Below are positions 33,661 through 33,663 of a stretch of 33,663 bases of DNA, piece after piece. The stretch is from JAAZFF01 sp964405775 (GTDB lineage: Bacteria; Verrucomicrobiota; Kiritimatiellia; RFP12; UBA3636). Position numbers and translations under genes: made by a program. Each line of letters starts with the position of its first letter. Position 1 is the first letter of the stretch. The stretch spans positions 1 through 33,663 of the forward strand of contig CAYOPG010000017.1 of the NCBI GenBank assembly GCA_964405775.1. Direction: 5' to 3'. Under the pieces are notes generated by a model, which worked only from the letters and a program-made list of their open reading frames with translations, did no database searches and was not told where the DNA came from.

Positions 33661-33663
33661 ATG
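33661..33663 (+). other. Possible start codon of a further gene
   Basis: The window ends exactly on ATG, 20 bases after the fumarase beta stop and eight bases after AGGG (33650-33653 region), so another co-directional gene may begin here. Nothing of its product can be seen. Confidence 0.35.

Overview
The window reads as a metagenome-style scaffold from a Gram-negative member of the PVC superphylum, most likely Kiritimatiellota or Lentisphaerota. This is an inference. Supporting points are an LpxC homologue, two decarboxylase or glycoside-hydrolase-like families common in those groups, a very large C25-type peptidase with Calx-beta and calcium-binding-repeat tails, and PVC-like insertions in PGK. 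No tRNA, rRNA, CRISPR array, insertion sequence or phage gene was seen. A 100-N block at 4858-4957 is a scaffold gap inside clpX.

Layout. (1) Positions 1-290 hold the 3' end of a plus-strand gene that overlaps convergently with (2) a long minus-strand run: trigger factor, clpP, clpX, an lpxC homologue, a double-domain iron-type ABC permease and a ZnuB-type ABC permease (7046 down to 220). This combines protein quality control, lipid A synthesis and metal uptake. (3) Positions 14450 down to 7146 hold a six-gene minus-strand operon for a hydrogenase-4/complex-I-like membrane complex: a ferredoxin plus small-subunit fusion, HyfB, HyfC, HyfE, HyfF and a HyfG-like large subunit. The large subunit has no CxxC motif, so it cannot hold a NiFe centre in the normal way. 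It resembles the energy-converting hydrogenase-related (Ehr) complexes. (4) A URO-D-family gene (14593-15588) follows. Its best start codon has been thrown out of frame by a perfect 16-bp tandem duplication. (5) Divergently, gapA and pgk (15885-18291) form a glycolytic pair with a strong terminator between them.

(6) Convergent to pgk is a minus-strand run from 26401 to 18312: trpS, scpA, scpB, lysA-like, a small zinc-ribbon membrane protein, a YkgJ-like Cys-cluster protein and a 1190-residue gingipain-like (C25) protein. The C25 gene has a signal-peptide-like segment in frame upstream of its first ATG but no ordinary start codon for it. (7) A two-gene minus-strand unit (28984 to 26581) encodes a TIM-barrel glycoside-hydrolase-like protein and a GNAT_C-type acyltransferase-like protein. 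It diverges from (8) ftsK, a rodZ-like gene and a fumarase beta-subunit gene (29180-33640), which concern division, cell shape and the TCA cycle. The window closes on an ATG that may start another gene.

No wholly new system stands out. The strongest points for follow-up are the tandem-duplication frameshift at the URO-D gene (possible phase switch, mutation or assembly error), the NiFe-less Ehr-like complex, the LpxC homologue with a displaced zinc-ligand motif, and the start-codon lesion of the C25 peptidase gene.
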